64,000 nt of DNA from NCBI RefSeq assembly GCF_002906855.1, contig NZ_MINI01000028.1, forward strand, positions 434,001-498,000, in the 5' to 3' direction. Shown piece after piece: positions 1 to 9,120 of this stretch (positions are counted from its first letter, which is position 1; every line of letters starts with the position of its first letter). The translations under genes and the position numbers were made by a program. Under the pieces are notes generated by a model, which saw nothing but the letters and a program-made list of their open reading frames with translations, did no database searches and was not told the DNA's origin. Source of the stretch: Pseudomonas putida. GTDB taxonomy: Bacteria > Pseudomonadota > Gammaproteobacteria > Pseudomonadales > Pseudomonadaceae.

Positions 1-484
1 CCATGTAGCGCAGGGCGATCTGCCGGCGCAGTTGCGGGTTGCCCGGCGACAGGTCGGTGACCACCATGCGTGGGTCCATGGCCCGGCTGGCACTGGCCAG
101 CGAGCGCGACAGGCGTTGCAGCGGGAACAGTTCAGGGCTGGGGAAGGCCGAGCCGAACGGTACGGTGCTCGGGTCCTTGATCGAATCGAGGATGGAGAAC
201 ACCAGGCCGCTGACGTCCACCTCGGTCGATTCGCTCAGTGGCTCCAGCGCCTGGGGTTCGCTGAACTGGCGCGGCGCGTGGGCGTTGACGAAGTAGCCCG
301 AGCGCGGCCGTGCGCGGATCAGCCCACGGCGCTCAAGCAGGTAGTAGGCCTGGAACACCGTGGATGGGCTGACACCGTGGGTCTGGCTGGCATAGCGTAC
401 CGAAGGCACGCGCTGGCCTGGGCCGAGCACCCCGGAGCGGATCAGTTCGGCAATGTCGTCGGCGAAGCGTTCGTAGCGTTTCAT
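1..484 (-). CDS. MocR/GntR-type transcriptional regulator, 3' part outside the window
   Basis: Reads leftward and runs off the window at base 1, leaving about 161 codons. Residues 1-70 form a GntR winged helix (VPSVRYASQTHGVSPST, then LLERRGLIRARPRSGYF). A linker and the start of an aminotransferase-like domain follow (SPELFPLQRLSRSLAS). That two-part build is typical of MocR regulators, which bind pyridoxal phosphate in the C-terminal part; that part is not visible here. The ATG at 484 opens with MKRYERFADD. It lies 39 bp downstream of the ccoG stop codon on the same strand, so the two may be co-transcribed. The regulated pathway cannot be read from the sequence. Confidence 0.85.
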   Translation of the reverse strand, partial: MKRYERFADDIAELIRSGVLGPGQRVPSVRYASQTHGVSPSTVFQAYYLLERRGLIRARPRSGYFVNAHAPRQFSEPQALEPLSESTEVDVSGLVFSILDSIKDPSTVPFGSAFPSPELFPLQRLSRSLASASRAMDPRMVVTDLSPGNPQLRRQIALRYM

Positions 485-523
485 GGAGGCTCGGCAGGCA
501 AGGTGAACAAGCAGTGTAAGGGA

Positions 524-1894
524 TCAGCGGTTCAGTGGCGCCACGAAGCGGCTGCGGGCCACGCTGCGCACGGCAGGCTGGTCGCTGTCGCGGATTTCGA
601 AGGCCAGCTCCTGTGAGCTGCTGGCCGCGCGCTCGGCCAGCAGCGCCACCGACACCGGCAGCTGGCTCATTTCGCCGGCCGGGATGCTGAGCTCGGTGGT
701 GCCGTGCAGTTCGAAGCCCTCGGCATCGAGCAGGCGCAGGTGGTAACGCTGGGGCTGCGCGGTCTTGTTGATGACCTTGAGCAGGTAGATGTTCTCGATC
801 TGGCCCTGGGCGTTCTCGCGGAACAGGCTGCGGTCCTTGATCACGTCCAGCGACACCATCGGGCGCAACTGCAGGGCCATCACCAGGGCGCCGATCATCA
901 GCATCAGGGCAACGACGTAGCCCAGCAGGCGCGGGCGCAGCCAGTGGGTGGTGCCGCCTTGCAGGCTGTGTTCGGACTTGTAGCCAATCAGGCCGCGGGG
1001 GTAACCCATCTTGTCCATGACGTTGTCACAGGCATCGATACAGGCGGCGCAGCCGATGCAGGCCATCTGCAGGCCGTCACGGATATCGATGCCGGTGGGG
1101 CAGACCTGCACGCACAGGGTGCAGTCGATGCAATCGCCCAGGCCATGGGCGCGGGCGTCGCTGCCTTTCTTGCGCGGGCCACGGGATTCGCCACGGCGCG
1201 GGTCGTAGGCCACGGCCAGGGTGTCCTTGTCGAACATCACGCTCTGGAAGCGCGCATAAGGGCACATGTGCAGGCACACCGCCTCGCGCAGCAATCCGGC
1301 GTTGATATAGGTGGCCGCGGTGAAGAACAGCACCCAGAACAGTGCCACGCCGCCCAGCTGTAGGGTGAACAGTTCATGGGTCAGCGGGCGGATCGGTGTG
1401 AAGTAGCCGACAAAGGTCAGCCCGGTAAGCACGCCGATGGCCAGCCACAGGCTGTGCTTGAGCGTGCGCCGGGCCAGCTTGTTCAGGCTCCAGGGTGCGG
1501 CGGCAAGCTTGATGCGCTGGTTACGGTCGCCTTCGGTGACCTTCTCGCACCACATGAACAGCCAGGTCCAGGTGCTCTGCGGGCAGCTGTAGCCGCACCA
1601 CACCCGGCCGGCGTAGACGGTGATGGCGAACAGGCCGAAGGCACAGATGATCAGCAGTGCCGAGAGCAGGATGAAGTCCTGCGGCCAGAAGGTGGCGCCG
1701 AAGATGTGGAACTTACTTTCGGCCAAGTCCCACAGCACGGCCTGGCGCCCGTTCCAGTCGAGCCAGGCGGTGCCGAAGAACAGCGCGAACAGTGCGCCGG
1801 CGAAGGCAATCCGCAGCGTGCGGTACAGGCCGCTGAAGCTACGGGTGTGGATGCCTTGGGGGGCAATCTGGATGGCATGGATTCTATCGGTCAT
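524..1894 (-). CDS. ccoG: CcoG/FixG/RdxA family cytochrome oxidase assembly protein
   Basis: 456-aa membrane iron-sulfur protein. Several hydrophobic segments are followed by CGYSCPQSTW and by two adjacent 4Fe-4S clusters (CIDCTLCVQVCP and CIGCAACIDACD) near residues 250-300, then a periplasmic FixG C-terminal domain. Family members reduce copper(II) for delivery to the CuB centre of cbb3-type cytochrome oxidase. The open frame reaches 1933, but the ATG at 1894 (MTDRIHAIQIAPQ) matches family N-termini and follows a GAGAG-like ribosome site. No ccoNOPQ or ccoHIS gene lies nearby, so this is an orphan copy. The MocR gene lies immediately downstream. Confidence 0.9.
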   Translation of the reverse strand: MTDRIHAIQIAPQGIHTRSFSGLYRTLRIAFAGALFALFFGTAWLDWNGRQAVLWDLAESKFHIFGATFWPQDFILLSALLIICAFGLFAITVYAGRVWCGYSCPQSTWTWLFMWCEKVTEGDRNQRIKLAAAPWSLNKLARRTLKHSLWLAIGVLTGLTFVGYFTPIRPLTHELFTLQLGGVALFWVLFFTAATYINAGLLREAVCLHMCPYARFQSVMFDKDTLAVAYDPRRGESRGPRKKGSDARAHGLGDCIDCTLCVQVCPTGIDIRDGLQMACIGCAACIDACDNVMDKMGYPRGLIGYKSEHSLQGGTTHWLRPRLLGYVVALMLMIGALVMALQLRPMVSLDVIKDRSLFRENAQGQIENIYLLKVINKTAQPQRYHLRLLDAEGFELHGTTELSIPAGEMSQLPVSVALLAERAASSSQELAFEIRDSDQPAVRSVARSRFVAPLNR

Positions 1895-2016
1895 GGCTTC
1901 GGTGCTCTCACGGCCTCTATCAGGCACGAGCACTATGGCCCCCGAACTGTTTTCAGCACAGGCTCAGGTCAGGCGATAAAAACCATATCAGATTGCCGCG
2001 AAATGTGTCCGCAACC

Positions 2017-2256
2017 CTAGATCACTGAGCCTGGCGTGCTGGCCTTGAGGTGCCTGCGGCTATCCACCGCACCTGCCACCGTCAGCGCGTCGGCTTCGGC
2101 TTCGGTGATCGGGAAGCGCTCGCCGGCGAGGATGGCCACGGACATGCGTAGCTGTTCGTCGGTGATGATTTCGATCTCCGGGCCTGTGCCTTCGATGCGC
2201 AGCTTGTCGCCAATCAGGGTGCAGCGTTGGTTGCTTTCTTCGATCTCGATGGGCAT
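2017..2256 (-). CDS. DUF3203 family small protein
   Basis: 79-aa soluble protein recognised as DUF3203 from IITDEQLRMSVAILAGERFP and the following EAEADALTVAGAVDSRRHLKAS. The family is small, mostly pseudomonad, and has no known function. No signal peptide or membrane segment is visible. The ATG at 2256 is preceded on the minus strand by a GGAGGACCC ribosome site at good spacing. It is divergent from the mgtC-like gene and upstream of ccoG with a 122-bp gap, so a shared transcript with ccoG is possible but unproven. Confidence 0.85.
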   Translation of the reverse strand: MPIEIEESNQRCTLIGDKLRIEGTGPEIEIITDEQLRMSVAILAGERFPITEAEADALTVAGAVDSRRHLKASTPGSVI

Positions 2257-2402
2257 GGTCGGGTCCTCCGGGGGCGGTTACAGGTTGTGACCGCAGGCGC
2301 AGGGCGGTTGCTGCATCGGGATGCCGGGTGGGCACTTTGCGGGCTGTGCAAGGGTCAACTTTCTTAGGCACAGGCAATAACCAACCAACCCGGTATCTGA
2401 CC

Positions 2403-2921
2403 ATGGACTTCATCTGGCAAACCATCCAGGCCGAATTCGCCGATGTCACCGATGAGCGCGAGGTCGTGCGGATTCTCGTGCGCCTATTGATGGCGGCCGT
2501 GCTCGGCGCGGTACTGGGCTTCGAGCGCGAACACCGGGGCAAGTCCGCCGGAGTGCGTACGCACATGCTGGTATCGCTGGGCGCGGCGTTGTTCGTGCTG
2601 GCACCGAGCATGGCCGGTGCCGATGAGCAGGCCTTGAGCCGGGTGATCCAGGGTATCGTGGCCGGCATCGGCTTTCTCGGTGCGGGCACCATCCTAAAGG
2701 GTAACGGCCAGGACACCAGCCACGTCAAAGGCCTGACCACCGCTGCGGGGCTGTGGATGACGGCGGCAATCGGTACGGCTGCGGGCATGGGGCGAGAAGC
2801 CACGGCGCTGATCAGCACGGTGCTGGCGCTGTTGGTATTGGGCACGATGCCGCTGCTGGTGGGGAAGATCGAGGGGCAGGACGAGGAGAAGCAGAAAGAG
2901 GAGGAGGGCAGGAAGCACTGA
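2403..2921 (+). CDS. MgtC/SapB family membrane protein
   Basis: 172-aa inner-membrane protein with four or five hydrophobic helices. The family core is clear: RLLMAAVLGAVLGFEREHRGKSAGVRTHML, quoted here only as its landmarks GFEREHRGK and VRTHMLVSLGAALF, then GFLGAGTIL and GLTTAAGLWMTAAIG. MgtC-like proteins are linked to magnesium limitation and to ATP synthase or acid tolerance in other bacteria. The frame is open from 2328, but the ATG at 2403 (MDFIWQ) is the likely start. The C-terminus is a charged Glu/Lys tail. The stop codon lies inside the stem of the hairpin at 2920-2941. Confidence 0.88.
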   Translation: MDFIWQTIQAEFADVTDEREVVRILVRLLMAAVLGAVLGFEREHRGKSAGVRTHMLVSLGAALFVLAPSMAGADEQALSRVIQGIVAGIGFLGAGTILKGNGQDTSHVKGLTTAAGLWMTAAIGTAAGMGREATALISTVLALLVLGTMPLLVGKIEGQDEEKQKEEEGRKH

Positions 2922-2941
2922 GGGGAGCCGAAGCTCCCCTC
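2920..2941. terminator. Bidirectional hairpin between mgtC-like gene and CrcY
   Basis: Perfect 9-bp stem GAGGGGAGC (2920-2928) and GCTCCCCTC (2933-2941) with a 4-nt loop. Read on the minus strand the loop is C(UUCG)G, an extra-stable tetraloop. It overlaps the mgtC-like stop codon and lies at the end of the CrcY transcript. There is no immediate U tract in either direction (a T run starts at 2962 on the plus strand), so termination efficiency is uncertain. Confidence 0.6.
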
Positions 2942-3273
2942 ATAAGCGTTGTGGCTTGCTCTTTTTTTATTATTGAGGCCGGCCTTTTGTTGTTTTTGTA
3001 GGCTAGCCTGGGTGTCGCGTGCGACCCCCATCCGGGGTCAAGAGCAAACGTATTTTTTTGAGCGCTGACCTGCTTTCATCCTGTGGATCCGAGCCTGACT
3101 GCCGCTACCTTCAGGTAGTTTTATTGTTCTGTGTCAGTCCGCGGGGCGAACCCCTGAAAAGCCTGTCGACTCCAAAAAAATCTGCTTGCTGCGCCTCTGC
3201 CGTGTTGTTCTTGTTATGTCAGAGCCGTTACATGTTGTTTTTATTGGTTATCGCGTTTTTCTTGTTGTTGTAC
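2920..3273 (-). ncRNA. crcY: CrcY-type small RNA (Hfq/Crc sponge)
   Basis: There is no convincing gene in the 533-bp gap between mvaB and the mgtC-like gene. On the minus strand it holds at least five A-rich motifs of the AANAANAA type bound by Hfq/Crc (complements at 3259-3271, 3233-3245, 3203-3215, 3119-3128 and 2985-2997, with a weaker one at 2961-2976). A sigma-54 promoter precedes them by the expected distance. In P. putida, CrcY is known to lie between the PP3540 (mvaB) and PP3541 (mgtC-like) genes; it sequesters the Crc/Hfq repressor under CbrAB control. The 5' end is inferred from the promoter and the 3' end from the hairpin at 2920-2941. Confidence 0.85.
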
Positions 3274-3282
3274 CAAAGATAT

Positions 3283-3298
3283 AGCAGGTGCCGTGCCA
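3283..3298 (-). promoter_or_regulatory. Sigma-54 promoter of crcY
   Basis: On the minus strand the bases read TGGCACGGCACCTGCT, which fits the TGGCAC-N5-TTGCT consensus, with GG and GC separated by exactly 10 nt. The predicted start of transcription is about 3272-3274, just before the first A-rich motif. CbrB is the expected activator. Confidence 0.8.
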
Positions 3299-3380
3299 AC
3301 TTTTGAAAATCATTTAAAATCAATGCCTTGGTGCGAGTTGGCAGAATCGGATAACCTGAAAATCTGTCGATTTGTTTCCC

Positions 3381-3421
3381 TGTTACCCGATTTTTTGCTG
3401 AAAACTGTGGGGGCGGTAACA
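3381..3421 (-). promoter_or_regulatory. Candidate CbrB upstream activating site
   Basis: Inverted repeat TGTTACC (3381-3387) and GGTAACA (3415-3421) with a 27-nt spacer, 83-123 bp upstream of the -24 element. That position suits a sigma-54 enhancer. TGTTAC/GTAACA half-sites are what I recall for CbrB; assignment to CbrB is inferred from the CrcY context. Confidence 0.55.
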
Positions 3422-3454
3422 CTCACCCACACTCATGTGACACCTGCATGAAAC

Positions 3455-4354
3455 TCATTGTGCGCTGCGTGCACGTGCCACCCGCGAACCGTTGGCCCGG
3501 CCCAGCACGGCGCTGATGCGCTGCCCGGCGGCAATCAGCCGGTCTAGGTCGATACCGGTCTTGATACCCAGCCCCTGCAGCAGGTACAGCACATCTTCGG
3601 TGGCGATGTTGCCGGTAGCGCCCTTGGCATAGGGGCAGCCACCCAGCCCGGCGACCGAGCTGTCGAACACACTGATGCCTTCGAGCAGGCTGGCATACAC
3701 GTTGGCCAGGGCTTGGCCATAGGTGTCGTGGAAGTGACCGGCCAGTTGCGCGCGGGGCACCACGGCCGACACCACCTCGAACAGTCGACGGGTGTCACCG
3801 GCCGTGCCGGTGCCGATGGTGTCACCCAGCGATACTTCATAGCAGCCCATCTCGTGCAGCGCTTTGGCCACCGGTGCTACCTGCTCGGCACTGACCTTGC
3901 CTTCATACGGGCAACCCAGCACACAAGACACGTAACCGCGCACCCGCACGCCATGGCTGTGCGCGGCCTCCATGATCGGCTCGAAGCGCTGCAGGCTTTC
4001 GCTGATCGAGCAGTTGATGTTGCGCTGGGAGAAGGCCTCGGAGGCGGCGGCAAACACTGCCACTTCCTTCACCCCGGCTGCCAGGGCGTCCTCGAAACCG
4101 CGCAGGTTGGGGGCCAGCGCGGCATAGGTAACACCGTCGCGCTGCTGGATGCCGGCGAATACCTCGGCGGAGCCGGCCATCTGTGGCACCCACTTGGGCG
4201 AAACGAAGCTGCCGACCTCGATGTAGCTCAGCCCGGCGTCGGTCAGGTCGTCGACCAGGCGCACCTTGTCGGCGACGCTGATGGGCTGGGCTTCATTCTG
4301 CAGGCCGTCGCGGGGGCCTACTTCGACCAGGCGGACTGTTGCGGGCATGGGCAT
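3455..4354 (-). CDS. mvaB: Hydroxymethylglutaryl-CoA lyase
   Basis: 299-aa enzyme of the HMG-CoA lyase family. It cleaves 3-hydroxy-3-methylglutaryl-CoA to acetoacetate and acetyl-CoA in leucine catabolism. Visible marks are VEVGPRDGLQNE near the N-terminus, the metal-site strand GHFHDTYGQALAN, and the active-site cysteine loop GLGGCPYAKGATGN near residue 230. The ATG at 4354 is chosen because AGGAAC lies 7 nt upstream; an earlier in-frame ATG at 4381 would overlap the preceding gene. It starts 13 bp after the MerR regulator stops, so the two form an operon. The rest of the leucine (liu) pathway is not in this window. Confidence 0.93.
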   Translation of the reverse strand: MPMPATVRLVEVGPRDGLQNEAQPISVADKVRLVDDLTDAGLSYIEVGSFVSPKWVPQMAGSAEVFAGIQQRDGVTYAALAPNLRGFEDALAAGVKEVAVFAAASEAFSQRNINCSISESLQRFEPIMEAAHSHGVRVRGYVSCVLGCPYEGKVSAEQVAPVAKALHEMGCYEVSLGDTIGTGTAGDTRRLFEVVSAVVPRAQLAGHFHDTYGQALANVYASLLEGISVFDSSVAGLGGCPYAKGATGNIATEDVLYLLQGLGIKTGIDLDRLIAAGQRISAVLGRANGSRVARARSAQ

Positions 4355-4367
4355 GGTGGGGTTCCTG

Positions 4368-4766
4368 TCAGCGTTTGTCATTGTTGTTCAGGGTGGCCGC
4401 CAGGGCCTGTTCGCAGCGCTCCTGGGCAGTGTCCAGTTCCAGTTGCATCTGGTGGATGTCGAGCATCTGCTGTTCCAGCTGGGCGCGCCGCTCGGCGATC
4501 TTCGCCAGCATGCTGTGCAGCTGCTTGAGGTTGCCGCTGCTGGGGTCGTACAGCTCGATCAGCTCACGGCATTCGGCCAGCGAGAAGCCGATGCGCTTGC
4601 CGCGCAGGATGAGCTTCAAGCTGACTTTGTCACGGGCCGAATAGATGCGTTCCAGCCCACGCCGCTCGGGGCTCAGCAGGCCCTGTTCCTCATAGAAGCG
4701 GATGGCGCGGGTGGTGATGTCCAGTTCGCGGGAGAGGTCGGAGATGCTGTAGGTCTGGCTGCTCAT
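4368..4766 (-). CDS. liuR: MerR family regulator, LiuR-like
   Basis: 132-aa MerR protein. Residues 5-70 are the winged helix (YSISDLSRELDITTRAIRFY, then EEQGLLSP), followed by the dimerisation coiled coil (LHSMLAKIAERRAQLEQQM). It lacks the cysteines of metal-sensing MerR members. LiuR proteins control leucine/isovalerate and short-chain acyl-CoA catabolism, which fits the HMG-CoA lyase gene directly downstream. A perfect 16-bp palindrome lies 43 bp upstream of its start. The name rests on context and motif, not on a full-length comparison. Confidence 0.8.
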   Translation of the reverse strand: MSSQTYSISDLSRELDITTRAIRFYEEQGLLSPERRGLERIYSARDKVSLKLILRGKRIGFSLAECRELIELYDPSSGNLKQLHSMLAKIAERRAQLEQQMLDIHQMQLELDTAQERCEQALAATLNNNDKR

Positions 4767-4808
4767 GCTCGGGCTCGGCGTGGGGTATGCCAGTATCCTG
4801 AAGGCAGG

Positions 4809-4824
4809 TTGACGTATACGTCAA
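4809..4824. promoter_or_regulatory. Perfect palindrome, probable LiuR operator
   Basis: TTGACGTATACGTCAA is a perfect 16-bp palindrome between liuR and pobC. MerR proteins bind palindromes of this length between -35 and -10, and the TTGACGT...ACGTCAA form resembles the published LiuR motif as I recall it. It would allow autoregulation of liuR-mvaB. Confidence 0.7.
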
Positions 4825-4829
4825 GCAGA

Positions 4830-5708
4830 TCAGTCGGGCTGCACCGCACGCCGGTAACCATTGGGCGTCTGCCCGCTCAGGCGCTTGAAGAAGCGGGCAA
4901 AGTAGGTCGGGTCGCTGAAGCCGAGGTTGTCCGACAGCTGGCCGATGCTCATGCGCGTATAGATGAGGTTGCGCCGTGCCTCCAGCAGCAGGCGCTGGTG
5001 GATCACCTGCAACGCGGTCTGCCCGCTCAGCGCCCGGCACAGCTGGTTGAGTTGCAGGCTGGGAATGTTCAGGCGCGCGGCGAAGTCCTCCACCGACAGG
5101 TGTTCGCGGTAATGCGCTTCGACCAGCCGCAGGTACTGCCCGAGCAACTGCCGGTCACGCTCGTCACGGTTGCGTGGGGCCTGCCCCAGTTGCTGGCGGC
5201 GGCTGATCCACACCATCAGCGCGGTCACCAGCGCTTCGAGCATGGTCGCCCGCGCGGGGGCGTTGCCCTGGTATTCCTGTTGCAGCGTTTCGATCAGGCC
5301 GCGCAGCTGGACGCGGTCCTTGCCCAATGGGTAACACGCCGCTTTCGCCAGCACCCCTAGCGGTGCGCCCAGGCGCTGTTCGAGGTCGGCCACCAGCGCG
5401 GTGCCGAAGGTCAGCACATGGCCCTGGATATCGGCGCTGAAGCGAAAGCCATGCACGGTCAGGGGCGGCACCACCTGTATTGCAGCCTCGAGGATGGTGC
5501 TGCGCACACCTTCGATTTCCACCTGGGCTCTGCCGCGTTGGACATACAGCAGCTGAAACAGCTCGGCGTGCTGATGCGGCTTGATCTCCCAGTGGTGCAG
5601 GCGGCTGCGTGCCGGGATCGACTCGCAATGCAGCAGGTCGGTGCCGGGCCAGTGCTGGTTTTCGCCGTACAGCTGGAACAGCGGAACGCCGAGGAGGGTG
5701 GATCTCAT
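4830..5708 (-). CDS. pobC: AraC family activator of 4-hydroxybenzoate hydroxylase (PobC-like)
   Basis: 292-aa AraC-type regulator. An N-terminal cupin-like sensor region (HQHAELFQLLYVQRGRAQVE) is followed by two helix-turn-helix units at about residues 195-290 (DFAARLNIPSLQLNQLCRA, then SIGQLSDNLGFSDPTYFARF). It is divergent from pobA across a 129-bp gap. In P. putida an AraC-type PobC activates pobA in response to 4-hydroxybenzoate, unlike the IclR-type PobR of Acinetobacter. The ATG at 5708 begins MRSTLLGVPLFQLYG. Confidence 0.85.
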   Translation of the reverse strand: MRSTLLGVPLFQLYGENQHWPGTDLLHCESIPARSRLHHWEIKPHQHAELFQLLYVQRGRAQVEIEGVRSTILEAAIQVVPPLTVHGFRFSADIQGHVLTFGTALVADLEQRLGAPLGVLAKAACYPLGKDRVQLRGLIETLQQEYQGNAPARATMLEALVTALMVWISRRQQLGQAPRNRDERDRQLLGQYLRLVEAHYREHLSVEDFAARLNIPSLQLNQLCRALSGQTALQVIHQRLLLEARRNLIYTRMSIGQLSDNLGFSDPTYFARFFKRLSGQTPNGYRRAVQPD

Positions 5709-7025
<1,317 letters not shown>

Positions 7026-7069
7026 GGGTTTTGAGGGGAGGGCGAAAGAGGTTTGTCGCCTGTGAAATC

Positions 7070-7204
7070 AAGCGCCGCCCGCGCGGCGCATCGCGAGCTG
7101 CGCTCGCTCCTACGTTTGTTTCGGGCCAATGATGCCTGCGGGACTCGATATCGAGCCGTACTTCAAAGCGGCCGCGCGCGTTTGTTGCAGGTAAACTGGC
7201 CCGA
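7070..7204. repeat. REP-like arm plus conserved intergenic core
   Basis: A REP-like GC-rich arm (7070-7120) is followed by a core bounded by TCGGGCCA (7121-7128) and its complement TGGCCCGA (7197-7204) and centred on CTCGATATCG (7144-7153). The same layout, with the core in the opposite orientation, recurs at 58074-58319. Non-coding; it fills most of the pobA-ggt gap. Confidence 0.65.
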
Positions 7205-7252
7205 AAGGACGCCGAATACCTTTCGGCGACCCCCCCGAAAGGACGCAACCCA

Positions 7253-9055
7253 ATGCCCCGCCACCTCCCATCCCTCAAACTGCTGATCACCGTGCTGTGC
7301 CTGTCTGCCACCAGTGCCGTCACCTGGGCCGACCAGCCGCTGCCCACGCCCCCAGAGCTGCAGTCCGGCTACCGCAGTGGCCTGCATCCGGTGCAGGCCA
7401 GCCGGCACATGGTGGCGGCTGCCAACCCGCTTGCAAGCGAGGCCGGACGGGCGATGCTGCGTGCCGGTGGCAGCGCCATTGATGCGGCGATCGCCATGCA
7501 GATGGTGCTGACCTTGGTCGAGCCGCAATCCAGTGGTATCGGTGGTGGGGCATTCATCCTGTATTGGGATGGCCAGCGCGTGCAGGCCTTCGACGGCCGC
7601 GAAGCTGCACCGGCAGGGGTGACGGAAACGTTGTTCCTGCAAGCGGACGGGGCGCCCATGCCGTTTCGTGCAGCGCAGATCGGCGGCCGTTCCGTGGGTG
7701 TTCCGGGCGTGCTGCGGGCATTGAAACTGGCCCATGATCAGCACGGCAAACTGCCATGGAAGGACCTGTTCGGCCCTGCCATCGCCCTTGCACGCAATGG
7801 TTTTGCCGTTTCCGAGCGGCTGCACACGTTGGTCGCCGGCGATCCCTTCATTGCCCGCTCGCCGGCCATGGCGCGCTACTTCCTGGATGACCGGGGCAAG
7901 CCGCTGGCAGTCGGCACGATCCTGCGCAACTTGGCGCTCGCGCAGACCTTCGAGCGTATTGCAGAGCAGGGCGTCGATGCTTTCTACAGCGGTGAGATTG
8001 CCCAAGCCATGGTCGCTGAAGTGCGTCACCACGCCAATGCCGGGCAGTTGTCGCTCGAAGACTTGCAGCGTTACCAGGCCAAGGAGCGCGAACCGGTCTG
8101 TGGCCCCTACAAGGCCTGGAACATCTGCGGCATGCCACCGCCGTCGTCCGGTGGGGTGACCGTGTTGCAGACCCTGGGCATTCTCGACGCCTTGCAGCGC
8201 AGCTCGGCGCAGCGTGACCTGGCCGACCTGCCGCCGCGCCAGGTGGCCTCCGTGGCGGGGCTCGAACCCGCGCCGCAGGCCGTGCACCTGGTGGCCGAAG
8301 CCGAGCGCCTGGCCTACGCCGACCGCGCTCAGTACCTGGCCGACAGCGACTACGTGCCGGTGCCGGTCAAGTCGTTGCTCGACCCGGCCTACCTTGCCGA
8401 GCGCGCCAAGCAGGTGGGTGAGTACAGCCTGAAGCACGCCCGCCCGGGCACCCCGCAGGATGCCAACCTGGCCCTGGCGCCCGACCGCTCGCCGCTGCGG
8501 ATTTCCACCTCGCACCTGTCTGCCGTCGATGACAATGGCCAGGCCCTGGCCATGACCACGTCGGTAGAATCGGCATTCGGTTCGCACCTGATGGTCGGCG
8601 GCTTTTTGCTGAATAACCACCTGACCGACTTTTCCTTCCTGCCCGCGGAAAACGGCAAGCCGGTGGCCAACCGGGTGCAGCCCGGCAAGCGGCCGTTGTC
8701 GGCGATGGCGCCAACCCTGGTGTTTTCGCGTGCCTCGGGCGAGCTGGTGGCGAGCCTCGGCTCCCCCGGCGGCTCGCAGATCATCGGCTACGTGAACAAG
8801 GCGTTGATTGGCCTGCTGGACTGGCATCTTGATCCGCAACAGGCAGCCAACCTGCCCAATTTCGGCAGCCGCAATGCCGGGACCGAAGTAGAAGCCGGGC
8901 TGGTCAGCCCGGCGCTGATCCGCCAGTTGGCCGCCTGGGGCCACGAGGTAACGCCGATGACCATGACCAGTGGCATGCAGATCATCCAGCGCACCGCCGA
9001 GGGTTGGGCCGGTGGCGCCGACCCGCGGCGCGAGGGTGTGGCGCTCGGCGACTAA
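7253..9055 (+). CDS. ggt: Gamma-glutamyltransferase (gamma-glutamyltranspeptidase)
   Basis: 600-aa periplasmic enzyme with a signal peptide (hydrophobic LLITVLCLSATSAVTWA, cleavage near residue 26). It transfers or hydrolyses the gamma-glutamyl group of glutathione and related peptides. The precursor self-cleaves before a conserved threonine. Here that is Thr419 in the motif ISTSHLSAVD, where many family members have TTH, so the second threonine is serine. Other marks are SSGIGGGAFILYWDG in the large subunit and LLNNHLTDFSF and GSPGGSQII in the small subunit. The length fits the family. It stands alone, followed by a LysR gene on the same strand. Confidence 0.92.
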   Translation: MPRHLPSLKLLITVLCLSATSAVTWADQPLPTPPELQSGYRSGLHPVQASRHMVAAANPLASEAGRAMLRAGGSAIDAAIAMQMVLTLVEPQSSGIGGGAFILYWDGQRVQAFDGREAAPAGVTETLFLQADGAPMPFRAAQIGGRSVGVPGVLRALKLAHDQHGKLPWKDLFGPAIALARNGFAVSERLHTLVAGDPFIARSPAMARYFLDDRGKPLAVGTILRNLALAQTFERIAEQGVDAFYSGEIAQAMVAEVRHHANAGQLSLEDLQRYQAKEREPVCGPYKAWNICGMPPPSSGGVTVLQTLGILDALQRSSAQRDLADLPPRQVASVAGLEPAPQAVHLVAEAERLAYADRAQYLADSDYVPVPVKSLLDPAYLAERAKQVGEYSLKHARPGTPQDANLALAPDRSPLRISTSHLSAVDDNGQALAMTTSVESAFGSHLMVGGFLLNNHLTDFSFLPAENGKPVANRVQPGKRPLSAMAPTLVFSRASGELVASLGSPGGSQIIGYVNKALIGLLDWHLDPQQAANLPNFGSRNAGTEVEAGLVSPALIRQLAAWGHEVTPMTMTSGMQIIQRTAEGWAGGADPRREGVALGD

Positions 9056-9120
9056 CGCGTTGCCGGGCCTGGAGTGGCGTGGTAGAAGTCAGTCTTGCCA
9101 TTCAGTAGTTGAATACCAAG

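Noticed and set aside
3019..3306. 95-codon frame in the CrcY region
   Set aside because: Poor composition for a protein and no ribosome site; the region is better explained as a small RNA on the other strand.
7163..8944. 593-codon open frame opposite ggt
   Set aside because: Antisense shadow of ggt, rich in Arg, Gln and His, without recognisable domains.
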